A DNA stretch of 64,000 bases from Phoronis australis (Eukaryota > Phoronida > Phoronidae). Each line of letters begins with the position of its first letter. Position 1 is the stretch's first letter. The position numbers and the translations under genes were made by a program. The notes under the pieces were generated by a model, which had not been told where the DNA came from, made no database searches, and worked only from the letters and a program-made list of their open reading frames with translations. Positions 49,209-61,767 of the stretch are shown here, one piece after another. The stretch lies in NCBI GenBank assembly GCA_002633005.1, contig NMRA01000027.1:657265-721264 (forward strand), given 5' to 3'.

Positions 49209-50659
49209 AATAATTCCCCGTATGGATCACTGTTAGAATGGGCGACAAATGGCACCTTCTGTCTACGACCTAGCAGTGATGAAAATAGTGTTTACCTACG
49301 AAGTAAATGACGCGTCACTTACTTAACCTTGCCGACATGGCCGACCAGTCAAGGGGTTGACCGCTAATAGACATTGAACGAAAGTTTGATGCTGAACAGA
49401 CAGCGCTTCTAGCAAAAAATAACCATTCGGTTCAGCCGCAGCAGCACCACCTATGAAAACCATTGTTGTGTTTCTTGATTTAAAGATGCCTTTACCCAGA
49501 CCGAATGAAGATCATTGCTGCTTCAACACGGGAAACAGACTTGTCCTCCGTTACCCAACACTCACTCATTTGAGGTTGGTACTAGGTCGACATGTAAATC
49601 ATTTCCTCAGCTCCTCGTAGTCGTGGCGCGCTCATTTTCTCATTTTTTGGTAAAAATATTTCGTTTTTACAGCTGAAAAGGGCTTACAGTCGGACTGCAA
49701 CATACATGTCTTCAGTTAGAAGCCCAGTCATTCGCAGCAGCGAGTGAATGGTAAAAATGCATTGTATTCAGGATGAACCGCAGTCACCCATGTCAACCGC
49801 AAAGTTATACATTCGAAATAACAACTCTTTCCTCTGAACAAACGCCGAATCGTCTGCTCAAATAATCATTGGTATTCGTACGATGGATGACTTTTGCAAA
49901 TCGTGAGCATATTTTTGCTCGTGTGCAACTAATAAATTCTTTCGACTCGAACATGCGATTCAGTGTTGGTGCGGGTGGATCCGTGAGACTCGTGCACATG
50001 GCTGTCCGATACTCTTGCTAGAGACATCTAGTAAAAAGCTTGTACGGTGTCGATAAAGTGGATAAGTGGTTGGCTATCGTTTTTTGCTCTTTATAAGTAT
50101 ACCGTCTTAATCTTAAGACACCAGAGACGGTCATCCCTACTATGGGTTAAGAAACTTCTCATAATAGGCCATCGGTTACCGTGAGAATGACATTTTGATG
50201 AGTTAGGTATTTTCTTGCTGTGACACCCGGCTCAGCGGGAGAAACGTTACGTAAAGTTATGCATTGGAAGTAGTCAAGATATGAGGTGAGTGATAAAATT
50301 GCACAGGCGCTATCATGGTCTATGGTATAATGTTCACCTTGTTACGGATACCAATCTAACGCTGATTAATCATGGGAAAGAACAGCGTCACAACTAGTCA
50401 CATCAAATGGTTTAACATTGAGAGGAAGTAATCCAAGCTCATACCACGGGCCGCTCAGCACTTACCTCGCAGCGGAATCAGTACCACGTGGGCAGAACAC
50501 TTTCTGCTATTATCAACAGCAAATTTACCACGCACTGTAAGACCTCTTATCACTTATTACGATCTCTGTCACGCGCAATTTTTAGAGCAACATTTTCCCT
50601 AACACCACTATGCGTGCTAGTGTTTTGTGGAGGTTGGTAAGTGTTCCGTTCTATGGTGA
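49209..50659. other. Non-coding, no gene seen
   Basis: About 1.4 kb. The frame at 49805-49999 minus is short and featureless. No repeat family was recognised. Confidence 0.45.
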
Positions 50660-50735
50660 GAGTTATGCGGCCCGTGGTAATTGTTCTGGGGTCCGTAGCA
50701 ATTGTTCTGCGGCCCTTGGTAATTGTTCTGTAGCC
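50660..50735 (+). repeat. 21-bp minisatellite, about 3.6 units
   Basis: Units resembling TTGTTCTGCGGCCCTTGGTA plus A start at 50660, 50681, 50702 and 50723 (partial). As 21 is a multiple of three, a minus-strand frame (50550-50741) reads a seven-residue repeat resembling TITKGRR. It is short and has no gene context. Confidence 0.8.
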
Positions 50736-50880
50736 ACACACTGACGGACAAAATTACATTTATGGAAGGCAATTTGAAACAAGTCTAAATTTTGAACTCT
50801 GTATTTCAGTTAACAACGAACAGTTATTTTTGCTTGATGCTAGCGACTTTTTTGAAAAGGTGTGATGCCAACTCTTTTAG

Positions 50881-51044
50881 AGAGCCCATATGATGTACCC
50901 ACCGTATCAGAGAGCCCGCATGATGTACCCACCGTATCAGAGAGCCCGCATGATGTACCCACCGTATCAGAGAGCCCGCATGATGTACCCACCGTATCAG
51001 AGAGCCTACATGATGTACCCACCGTATCAGAGAGTTTACACGAT
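50881..51044 (+). repeat. 30-bp minisatellite, about 5.5 units
   Basis: Units of exactly 30 bp (AGAGCCCGCATGATGTACCC plus ACCGTATCAG) start at 50881, 50911, 50941, 50971, 51001 and 51031 (partial). The three middle units are identical. All six frames are open or nearly so across the array; one reads a ten-residue ESPHDVPTVS repeat. No start context or flanking coding sequence supports a gene. Confidence 0.92.
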
Positions 51045-51433
51045 TACAATTAACCCATCTTCAGTGTTTGGAGTTTAAATTGTACGACAAGTTGGTGTCT
51101 GTAAATTACGCGTTTTAAACCAGTCTGCCAAATGCTTATATAACGCATTTTTAAAAAACTACAACCCAAAAGGATGTTAAAGGAATTTCTGAATAAACTT
51201 CTCGTTGACCTGTGGCCGTTTTGACACAAACCTAAGCAGAACGTGAAACTCTTCTTAACTATTCTGTTGAAAAGGACAATCTTGGGAAGTTCCTTGCTCA
51301 TAAAGTGCACCCATTAATGCGGAATTAAAATCCGAAGAGGTACCTCTTCTTCAGGGAAACTGTCGTAGAAAAAACCCATCTGAGAGGCACGTCCTCTAGC
51401 GTGATATTTTTATTCCTTCTTCACAAGTTGGTT

Positions 51434-51757
51434 CTTTGTAACTATAATAAATTTACCTTTTGCAAGAACTATAATAGAGGTACCCATCATAATAACTATA
51501 ACAAACTCACCTACTATCATACGTTTAATAAATTTACCTATTATAATAACTATAATAAATTTATCTATCATTTTCCATAATAAATTTACATATAACATTA
51601 ACTACAACAACGTTTCCTTTCATAATAACTGTAATAAACTTGCCTAACATAACTATAACAAATTTACCGATTATTATCACTATAGTAAATTTAACTATCA
51701 TAATAGCCATAACAAATTTACCTATCACATTAACTATGACAAAGTTTCTTATCATGT
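51434..51757 (+). repeat. Degenerate AT-rich minisatellite, period about 27-30 bp
   Basis: About eleven units carry AACTATAATAAATTTACCTA followed by a TCATAATA-like block. Units vary in length by a few bases. Minus-strand frames at 51410-51598 and 51561-51755 read IVIMIGKFVI-type repeats and are not considered genes. Confidence 0.8.
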
Positions 51758-52939
51758 GAAATGTAGCATGACATAATTGTTTTAAATATTTGAATTATAA
51801 GGTACCAGAATAAAAAATGTGTTCAGCTCACACTGTGTAATACTCGAGTACTAAATGTTCACGTGGGAGGGGCGCCCCTAACCTCGAGTGTTCCCATTCG
51901 GATACTATCAGAACCACTCCTGCGTTCCTTCTGTCAACTAAAAGTATGTCTGGCCAAACGATAGTAATATCCAATTATATATGAGCTTATTCTATCTACA
52001 CAAACACATTTTAGCGTTCCAAAGTGTTGGTTTTATTTCGTACAGATCAAGGTTTTAATTTTGTAGAAAACTGAAGAGCCATCACCCCGCATTTGANAAA
52101 TGCCTATACGACCAATCATACTTATTGAATCGCATTAGTTATAAAACTAATGAGCATAATGACCTTGGATTAAAAAAAACAAACACAAACACAAACAGCA
52201 ACGGCGTAGTTTCCACAAATTTTGATATGTTTAAACATTATCATGAAAGATACATAGGTTGAAGTTTAATTGGAAATAAGAGATTGCGCAAGATATGCTT
52301 ATCCATTTTATTTGAAACTTACGATACCACTTAGGTGTAGAATATAAAAAGTCATACTTTAAGTCACACGTTTGACTCATTGATTATCATATTATAATAA
52401 CATGGTCATAACATTTTTGCTATTAATGCGAATATCATTATCTGGATTTATGACGACGATACATTTTAATTCATTTTCATCCGCTGTATAATTGGTTATT
52501 AAATATATTGCACTTTAACAACTCAACTTAGTACTCTCGAGAAAAATCAAGTCAATTGCCGATTGATTGCTTTCCACAAATAAAAACCTCTAGTTTGTAA
52601 TCAAGAAATGAAGATTTAAGTTAATGAAAGCGGCGGTTGGTTTCGTTATTAGTATCTATTTTCAATGATTTAGGGATCAAGTAATCCTGGAAAATTAATT
52701 AGTTTTATTGCTCGTGATAATTGTTTTGCGAAGGTCGGATCATTTACTGGAAAACTAAACAACACGAGGACAACCAATAGCAAGAAATTTTTTAATAATT
52801 TCAATTAATTTTTTTGTTCAAACCATAATAAAACAGAAGACAAATAACAAAACGTTGAAAGAGCATCATATAGGAATAAAATAATGTAAACTTTTTCATT
52901 CAAATATGTGAGCAAGAATGTCTGTCGAAGGGTAAAGAA
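51758..52939. other. Non-coding; one ambiguous base
   Basis: AT-rich DNA with a single N at 52097 and an AAACACAAACACAAAC simple stretch near 52175. Unlike the N at 48456, the flanks of this N are not duplicated. No gene supported. Confidence 0.45.
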
Positions 52940-53095
52940 TATCTTCCCAAACACGAATGTGTATCTCTTCAAACAAGAATGACTGAATAAATATCTCCTC
53001 AAACAAGAACCAGTATCTTTTCAAACAAGAATGAATATCTCCATTAACAAGGATATCTCGTCAAACAAGAATGGATATCTGCTCAAAGAATAAAA
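52940..53095 (+). repeat. Degenerate 22-bp tandem repeat
   Basis: About seven loose units follow TATCTCCTCAAACAAGAATG plus GA, for example near 52965, 52989, 53013, 53035, 53053 and 53075. They show substitutions and small indels. Confidence 0.65.
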
Positions 53096-56000
53096 TTCCT
53101 CATAAAGATGATATCGGGAAGTCTTCTCGCCTCATGCCAACCACCACACCTAGTGGTACGAGATAGCAGTACTGGTAGAAAAATTCCTTTAATTCGTTAC
53201 ATGACGTTACGTTTAGGTCTCCGCTAGTCAAAGTTGGCCTTCACACAGGCCCTTGTAAAGCAGGCAAGTTAAAAACGGACCCGAGCATGCGGAAATTTGC
53301 ACTCAAAGCAAGCCGTCTATGATTTATGTGTTCAGACAAGCGTTCACTGCTCACTGCTCACTGACAACCTAAGGGGCATGGCCGATAGTTCAACGCAAAT
53401 TTGTTGAACTTTAAAATAAGATTGGAAAGTTGCAAGCAGACAAGTAAGAGTTAGGGGCTATTTTAGTAAAACTGTGCAATATGCCATGACCTACTCTCTA
53501 TGGACTCAGATATGTATTACTGTTGCTCATGGCGATGGTTATCTGTAAGAACCAATGTACTCAGTGAAGAGTATTTGATGAAGAGTTCCGAGATACGCGT
53601 TTAATTACGCTGCACTTCTGGTCAAATATTGTGAGGCAACTTTATACCAAAAACATGAGAAGTTAGCGTGGAAACCATGCAATGCTAGAAACAGTTTCTG
53701 CTTTCAACAGCACCTGTGTAAACGTTGAAGGTATTCAAAAATGCACCCATTACTATTTTGACGTTATTAGGTTTACGTAATTAGCCACACGGAGGTCTAA
53801 ACACACCAAAATAGTCTTCTAATTAGTAAAATGGTCTCAAGAACGGAGAGGTGGTCGGAGACAATGGTTTCAAGTTTTCCTTGTTGTCTTAAAATTTCAA
53901 TTGGCTTAATGGTGCAATTTGAGGGTAATTATTTCCAGACATATTAAGATTGTAGCTATCGTCTCCAGGCACGTGATCAGTACAAGAGGACCCATATGTC
54001 TAGTACAGATCTTGAGAGATTTTTTTCGCATCGCATACACTGTCTATCCAAGTGTCATCGTTCCTCTCACATTCCGATTACCCATCGAATGAGTGTCTAT
54101 CGACTGAACTTGAACTGATGTGATACTCTGGCTTAGTATTGCAGCATTTTCCCGGATATTTGTAAAATATAAAGCGTCTTGATAGCTTGGACACTTTAAG
54201 GAAGATCCTTTGAATGAAAACAATATATTATATGTATAATTAAAAACGATGTTCAAGGAAGTTTGATATATTCGCCAATTGTCACTGTTGCCACGTGTCA
54301 TTTAGGAAAGAATCGGTGCGTTTAGTCACGAAATACTAGCCTCCGCGTCACATTTATCTGTCGATATAACATCTCTCGTCTCACTAGGTCACGATCAGGG
54401 CAGGTAGGCATTTGTTTATTTACAACTAAGGGGACGTCAACTCAATCAAATATCACTGACCGTGCTTGAGCGAATTATTTGAATAAAACGAACTCGCTGA
54501 CTTTGAGGCTCAATAGTGGTATAGATTTCATTCTAAAGCAATGTTTTCAGTTGTGCGTTTAATAGCCTTTTCAGATTCTCAGGTTGATCTGCGGCGAGTC
54601 GGTGACGATCAACGAGAAAGTTGACACAAACCGAACGACCCTTGGTATTTTTGTGTATGTCGTAACGCGTTATTGAGTCGCTTTCAAAACAGAAAAACAT
54701 ACTTTTGCATATCGTGAAACAGAGCCGTATTTACGATAACGCAAGTCACCCTAATCCTGCTTCAGACCTATGTTTTGATAACAAATTATGAAAGAATAAA
54801 AATATCGTTAGCCACTCGCCTTAGAGGAAATATATCCAGCGATCATATCTACCATTTCTTTCTCATTGCCCCCGCATAAACGCTTTGCTGCAGAAGTCTC
54901 TCATTTGTGATTTAATTATTTAATTGTTTGCAAAATTCAAGCATACAAAAACATGCTGCTATTGTGGCCCAAGTCCACAAGTCCCTGCAAGGGTGGTGCG
55001 CAACTTGGTCAGATTGTTGAGAAGACTAATCAGTATTAACATAAAATGGCTCATTGTATTGTATTTAAAATAAAAAAGTTATTAAACACCTAATCGGTTT
55101 GTAAAATTTTACAAGCAAGATTTTTGTCAAGGTGCGCAAATCAGTAAGAAATGAAAATATAGATTTAGGCAGATGCATAAGTCACAGTTCGAATTTTTTT
55201 TAATAATTAGAATATTTAAATAAAATTTGTTGTGAAACTTGAGGAAAATTATTTCTATGACAAAAGACACAGCTGTGCTGTTTACATATATAGTTACAAT
55301 AATATATGCACGTGTACACAAATTCTTTTGAAAACGTAGCGTGTACAAGGGACAAACAAGTCAACGTCACCCAAAACTATTTGGAATTTCAATAAACAGA
55401 GGATTAAACTGTGTCAAATATCATATTATCTCCACTGTGTGCAAAACATTGATAATTTAAAGCAGACCTATTAGTGATACGATAAAGTAATTTTAATTCC
55501 TATCAATCGTGGCGAGTCACTGCTGGTGTCTCTGCGCGTGAGCTGGGTCCACAGAGATGACGCAACATTGAGAGGGGACATTTACACAACAGATTAAGAT
55601 GAAAATTATCTGGTGGTGCTAAAATATCTACTGTGTACTCTCAACAATTCGCAGGCATCCGATTAAGGTTGTGATAGTGAGACATGTGAAATTGAACGCA
55701 CTATTTCGTGAGACTAAATAGTTGATCGACACGTGGGCAGCGACATGAAAGTGGATTATCTTCACAAGCGATGCTTATTTTCAATATTGTGATTTTTCAC
55801 TTTTCCGAATCAAAAACAAAACATGAAAATACAATCAATGACATTTTCAATAAGGATTGGTTTATACTTTTTTCTCTACAATTGCTTTGAAGGTTAACAC
55901 AAACTATACCTGTCTTTTCCATGCTTCAAAATTACATGCAACAAAATACAGTAAGTTGACTAGGTTGACAAATGAGTCACGGCAAACTTAAAGTTCTCTG

Positions 56001-57784
56001 GATTTTTCAACTCTCAAAACTTTGAGGACGTGTTTTCGTGGCTGTTGGCTGAGCCCGCAGCCTAACATTTTACGGCAAAATGTTCAGCTTTCGGTTGACT
56101 TGCCACAAGAACGGTGGGTTAATCGCGAGGTATACATGTCTGCAGTTGACATTAATTTCGACGTCATTCGTCTACGGTATGACAGATGGCACTGCGGTCC
56201 CGTCGATTCTCATTTGACAGAATTAACAAGATAAACATATTTTCACCACGTGTTAAACTTTGACATTGCACTCATAGGTTGTTTCCAAAATGAATCGTTC
56301 TGAATCAAACGTCCATTCGCATAAAATAACCGCATCAGTCATACCTTGTACATATCCACCAATGTTAACTATAACCGTGAAGCACCACAAAGGAGGCCGT
56401 TGCTGGAGTCAGGTTTTCAAGTTCATGGATTTATTGACTTAACAAGACCCAGAAAGTAAAAAACTACTTAACTAAATAGCTAAGCTTCTGTATTTCAATG
56501 AAAAACTGGCGCCTTCAAAAGAGTAAAGCACTGAGATGTTAATATTGTGTGGTGATGTTTTACAGTCAGAGAACCACCGTACAAGATGGAATCGAAAACC
56601 TTGGCTTAGTGACCGGGAACGTAGAAGTTGAGTTCTTTGAAACACCTGGCGCTACCTGGTGATGTGTGTGAGAATCATTTAAAACCTCATCGCCGGGTCC
56701 GGCCCTAAGTGCCTTGTTTCGGTTTTTTATAAATCAGAAGCTGGTAAACAGTGCAGCGGAACAAAGAAATAAGAAATAAAACAACTCAAGAATAAAAGTA
56801 TGTGCAGACATAATTAAGTTGGACACCGGAGTGAAAACACCCGGATGTATATGACGCCTCTCAAAACTCCCGAAAATTTGCAAGAGCAGCAACTGCATGC
56901 GTTTGGGCATCCATTCGCATATCCCACGGAAGTTTCTCAATTCCTCGAAATATCTAAATAAGCCGATTGCTTTGAGGGCGTCGACACATTCTCATGAAAT
57001 TTATCTTCTAATGTTCGCTGCTTCAGGGCAATAAGACGCAGACAAACAGTTTTAAATATTTAGTAAATAAATACACAAACCTTGTCTGGGTATACTTATC
57101 GCCATAAGTTACACCGTGTATAAACTTCGAAACTTCACCCTTTTAAATGAATGTTTGTGCCCTCGTCGTGTAAGACAGTCTACCTGGGAGCTTTTATTGT
57201 CTGCACTCCTCACACACCTGAGATTGACAAGGTGTGAATTTCACCTTAAAAAATCAAATATTTACCCGAAGGTTTCAGCTGGTTGTTGAAGGTCATTGAA
57301 GCCTTATTTCTCGACATATTTGTCGTGTATTATCTTGCATTATGGACATGAGGTTTCAGTAATGATACAGTATACAGAATGAATTAAATTTTAAAAACTG
57401 ACCGTTGCTACGCACACATTCATAGTCTTCGCGTCGGTTTGTAGCCAGAGACACAAAGATATCTTATTTCGAAAAATAAAAGCTGGTGAATCATTTTTCA
57501 TTTTTTGTGACAAGAATCGCATGTCAAGTTCATCACTCAATAGCACCAGTGAGTAAAGAAACACCAAAAATTTGTCAAATTAATTCACGTGAATAGTTTT
57601 GAATGGCTGTATCTTTTAAAGTGTAGACTGACATCACAGATACCTCTCTGCCTGAGTAAGACCATAGAAAACTACCGTCATACTATCAGCAAACGTTTCA
57701 GTTTTCACTAAAGTGTCGTTAAACTGGCTCTCGGTGTTTTATGGTGGTGACGAAGGCGTGGATTAGGAAGAAATCCGGCGATGC
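53096..57784. other. Non-coding, no gene seen
   Basis: About 4.7 kb. Frames at 54044-54301 minus, 55127-55348 minus, 56022-56234 plus and 56734-56940 minus lack recognisable domains. A palindromic T-box-like motif lies at 57229-57247. Confidence 0.4.
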
Positions 57785-58050
57785 TGGTGATGATGATTAT
57801 GGTGACGGCTAAAATAATGATGATGATGATAGTGATGATAATAACAACGAACCGCACCAAAACGATGATGACGATCGTATCATAATGATGATGAAGATGA
57901 TGGTGATCACAAATGATGATAATATTAGTGACGATGGTGATGATGACGATAATGAGAGTTAATAATGATGATGTTGAGGACGACGATGATGATAATAATG
58001 ATGACGATCATGATTATGGTGATGATGATAACAATAAAGACGATATGCAC
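57785..58050 (+). repeat. GAT-rich trinucleotide microsatellite, interrupted
   Basis: GATGATGAT tracts are broken by AAT, GGT and GAC triplets and by a short unique patch near 57845-57885. The 69-codon Asp-rich frame at 57913-58122 is a product of the repeat. Confidence 0.85.
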
Positions 58051-60399
58051 CAACTTATTGTTTACATTAATGATGTTTTATTTTACACGCTCACAGGTGA
58101 TATAAACACGTGCAAAGGTTAAACATTTCATAACTCCGCTTGATATGAACATAGTAAAGTACAACATTTCAGTGAGACAGTCCCTCTGGATTGCCTTCTT
58201 TTTAGCCTCGATAACCGGTTTCAGTTAAAATAAGGAAAACTGCCATAAAACAATGCTCCAAATCGTACAAAAGATATAAGCCCCATGGCACAGCTTCACC
58301 CCGTCTGAGACGACCCATGTTTCCGGTCTATTCTGATAGCATGTGTCAGACAGCTAGGCTTTTTAAGAAAGATTTTTGTGTCAATATTGGCGGGCAAAGT
58401 GTATAGAATATCACACCAAGATATGTTCCCGAGAACAAATAAAATTTAACCCTTAATTTGTCGACGGACATGATCCCCGTACAATATAGACGGCGTGGAA
58501 CATTCGCTTTGAATTGTGGTCGAGGGTGACTTGGTGCCGACGGATTAAGCTTTGTATGGCTAGGAATGGAACGAAAACATGGCGCATGTTTTTTGAATGA
58601 TACTTAGCTTCTGGCGTATAATTGAATGTTTCACATTTCATGGAACACTTGATGTCACATCGGATGAACTTTCTCGCAGTCAGGCGAATCATGGATGACA
58701 AGAAAACGTAAAGCGTCAACATAAACTTTAATGTGTTTTAGAAGTTCAATAATTGTATTTCGCCCTGTTTAGCTGGATAAAAACGAAAGTCGAAGTAGGC
58801 CATATACTCTCATAAAATTAATCTCATAGTGTTCATTTCCGTGATAGAATTCCCTTAGCAATAAGAACATAGAAATTATAGTGACTCGAGAAAGCACTTC
58901 GTAGTTCATGGGGGTTGCCCAACACGTGTGAATTCGAAAATGAAACGATTATGCAATTATGCATTGACAATGAGATAACGGAAATACAATCATATCAGAG
59001 TATTATGATACCAATTTCATGATAGAAAATGACCAATTCGATTTTCCTTATTTAGCCAGCTAAGCAAGTTGAAATACAGCCTTGGTGAAAGAAGAAGTGA
59101 AGTAGTTACATGGGACAGTTTCGTTTAAGCAAACAGACAGCAGAATCTGATGCTCGAAGTTATGGTAACTGATAGTTGACGCAGCCACAAGTGAATCTTA
59201 TCACGCAGAACAGAAAGACATGGATGGGCGCTGGATTTTTACTTTTGCGTGAGGTCAGCCATTTTACAGTAGTTGATAACAAATAGCCAACATTTCCAAC
59301 GTATGGTGAATTTTTATACGTCAAGTAAAACTGCAACGCTTTGATTTATTTCGAACATCGTTGAGCGCGGGACAATGACTCCGTTGGGGTTCCGCTCAGG
59401 TGGAGACGCGCGTTGAAAAGTAGTCTATTGTATCTGAGTGATCATCTCATTTATTAACACAGGTAGATTGTGTTTCAATGTCACCAATTATCTCAACGAT
59501 TCTCCTGCCTTCCACCACGCCGATGGGTCGGTCATACATTTCCCAAGCTTGAGTTACCGAATTTGTCATTTAAGCCGAGTGATAAGACATTCCCTATTCA
59601 TGTGTTGGCTGACAGCTATCAAACTACGGCTCAAATTGACTTAATTAAATGTCTTTAAAGTAATTACGAGCTACTGATGATTATTCTCAATGTAACCTAC
59701 AAAGACGCTTATCCCCGACGATGAGGGAGAAACACAGCACTAATTTCCCTGTTCTTTTTCCTCAACGACATTATCCCTGGTTAGAGCTATTTTCTAATAC
59801 ATACGACGTATTGTTGTCTTATAATTAGATGACAACTGTCAAAATTACCCGAACCACTGATCTTCTTTGACTGAATCCATTGACATTTATCACTGCGCCC
59901 AATTGATTTCCCATATAAATTCCTTAACAGTTATCACGCGATGTGTACGTCGTTGAAATCGACACTGACAACTTACATAAAAACCAGCATTCATTACTTT
60001 GGCGTTGTTTTTTTATATTTTTTGTCAAGTTTTACCTTTAAACCAAGTATCTGTTTGCAGGGCGGTATCGTACATATTGAAAATAGCGTAGCTGATATAA
60101 CTAATGATTGTGCTAATAGAATGCATGATTATGACGGTGTAAATAATTTCGTAAGAATGACAAATGGGAATGACAGCAACAAAATTGATTTTTCAAACAA
60201 TAAAAATTCTAACTTATTACTGTAAATGACGAACCATGCAGTTGCTCTGCAACACTGTTCCTCCTTCACAACTCCTTCCGGTCACCTGCTAGTCTCTTGT
60301 AAATTAATTGCAGTTTAAATCGTTCTGGCTGAAGCGAGACTTTATCATTACCCCTCTCCTCACGAAAGAGTACAAAGTATTTATAATCTGAAACTTCCA
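58051..60399. other. Non-coding; one weak exon candidate
   Basis: No gene is firmly supported. A frame at 59941-60225 plus (94 codons) contains TGTTTGCAG at about 60052-60060, so 60061-60225 could be a terminal exon encoding an Asn/Asp-rich tail. It is treated as a finding only. The other frames are shadows of each other. Confidence 0.35.
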
Positions 60400-60710
60400 T
60401 TGCAAAATATGTACGCATCTCTTCTTGCGCTGTTTAGACTTTGCAATGACATTATCGACGAGAAAAAGCTTTTTTCTGAGTTCAGCCCCATCGCGGAATC
60501 GAACTTGAAACTTCCTCGTCGCAGCCAACCGCTCTACTGGTTGAGCAAAACCCCAATCGCTAAATGTTCCAGAATTTAACAGACCTCGGTTTCAGCGAAT
60601 GTCTGACAGAAATAGTCGAGAATTGGCGATTTGAAATAAAATCACAAGAACATAACGGATTTTATTGTTTCACAGGTCCAGCCAAAGCTAATAACTTCAA
60701 AATGTCTAAT
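60400..60710 (-). mobile_element. Dispersed repeat with a tRNA-like core, related to 47.9-48.2 kb
   Basis: On the minus strand the core (60487-60552) shows GCTCAACCAGTAGAGC, a D-arm-like hairpin matching a tRNA A box, and AAGTTCGATTCC, a good B box. Its flanks match both copies of the 47.7-49.2-kb duplication: CGAGAATTGG followed by TGATCT or CGATTT, then AAAACCACAA versus AAAATCACAA, and TATTAACTTC versus TAATAACTTC. The tRNA-like part has G/A mismatches in the anticodon stem, so a working tRNA is unlikely. Confidence 0.55.
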
Positions 60711-61004
60711 CCCATTCGTAGTGGACGGAAGGTCTAAAAATTTTGTTCTGTTTTGTTCAGTCCACCGTCTAAATGGGGGGCGGGATATTTTCCTGCTGCA
60801 TCCCCCCATATAGTCGACTTATCTCCGAGGCCACCCGTGGCTACAAGCCTCACTTTCTGGATTGCACCTTAGCATGTTGTTTGGAACCCACACAGCGTTC
60901 ACGTTCCAGCATTAGAGGCTCAGAGGACACGGCGTTATCACACAGAGAAGAAAAACCAAACCATCAGATGGAAATGTATCACCTTAGAGATTTTAGTGTT
61001 AATT
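60711..61004. other. Non-coding, no feature seen
   Basis: A 78-codon frame at 60773-61009 has no recognisable domain. It lies between two repeats and is not called. Confidence 0.4.
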
Positions 61005-61075
61005 ACTAGGTTTAGGGTAAACGGTAAATTTTAGGGTTAGGGACGCGTAAGATTAGAGTTAGCGTTAAGGTTAAA
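61005..61075 (+). repeat. Degenerate telomere-like repeat patch
   Basis: TTTAGGG and TTAGGG words occur (AGGTTTAGGGTAAA, TTTTAGGGTTAGGGACG) and then decay to TTAGAGTTAGCGTTAAGGTT. This is too short and diverged to be a chromosome end; it looks like an interstitial telomere-type simple repeat. Confidence 0.6.
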
Positions 61076-61628
61076 GGACGAGTTCAAGTGATGCAACTAA
61101 AGAGACATCTTTTGTATTTTCGGCGAACTACCTGAACTCCCTCTCAATAGATGTCGCCACGCTCTGCTAATCTGTTGACTTACAGTAGCACAGTTATTTC
61201 AAAACGTACCAGCCGTGAACGTTAACAAAGGGGAACTGTAGCATGTTCCTTCTCAAAACAATCCACATACGGATGATATATACACTACTGTTTTACTAGG
61301 TAAGATAACATAACACAAGAGAAAATTTATTAGGCCATCATAGAAATTTCAGGATCATGTTGTTTGGCCCACTCTCGCGGTGATGGGCTATATAAAATGT
61401 CACATACATAACAACAGATTAAAATCACACCCTTCGTTGAAGTGTACTCAACAACACACATATAGACTGCGCATCAAACCAAACATTACCGACAGAAGTT
61501 AACCCGAAAGATCTGAGGCCAGTTTTAACTGGAGGCTCTAGTCTCCGACGCCGGCAGTTGCAGTATGAGTCATTAGGGTGACGTATAACCCGTATGTATC
61601 CACAGTAAACTGTCTGTGCCTGGGTAGC
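61076..61628. other. Non-coding, no feature seen
   Basis: No gene or repeat family could be supported. Confidence 0.5.
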
Positions 61629-61767
61629 GTTCAGTAGCTGTCTCGCGGCTAGAAAAATTTATCCAAAATCACGTGTTCTCATTAAAAATACACAGTAATA
61701 TCTCACGAAATCTTGCGAAGTCTTGCTTTTTGGCAAGGTCCTAGCGTAGGTCCTAGCGTTACTGAAG
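61629..61767 (-). mobile_element. 139-bp MITE, reverse-oriented copy of 2239-2377
   Basis: Read on the minus strand the element starts TTCAGTAACGCTAGGACCTA and ends GCTACTGAAC. It matches the element at 2239-2377 along its whole length, with the same 139-bp size. Its far terminus has diverged (AGTAGCTGTCTCGCGGCTAG), and the GCTAGGACCT motif is doubled at the near terminus. Confidence 0.75.

Noticed and set aside
50881-51044. CRISPR-like array of 30-bp repeats
   Set aside because: The units are directly adjacent with no unique spacers, and the DNA is eukaryotic.
52097-52097. Second N as another possible false join
   Set aside because: The sequences on either side are not duplicated, so it looks like a simple ambiguous base.
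59911-59941. CATATAAAT TATA-like box before the ATG at 59941
   Set aside because: The expected start site would fall at or after the ATG, so it cannot serve that frame.
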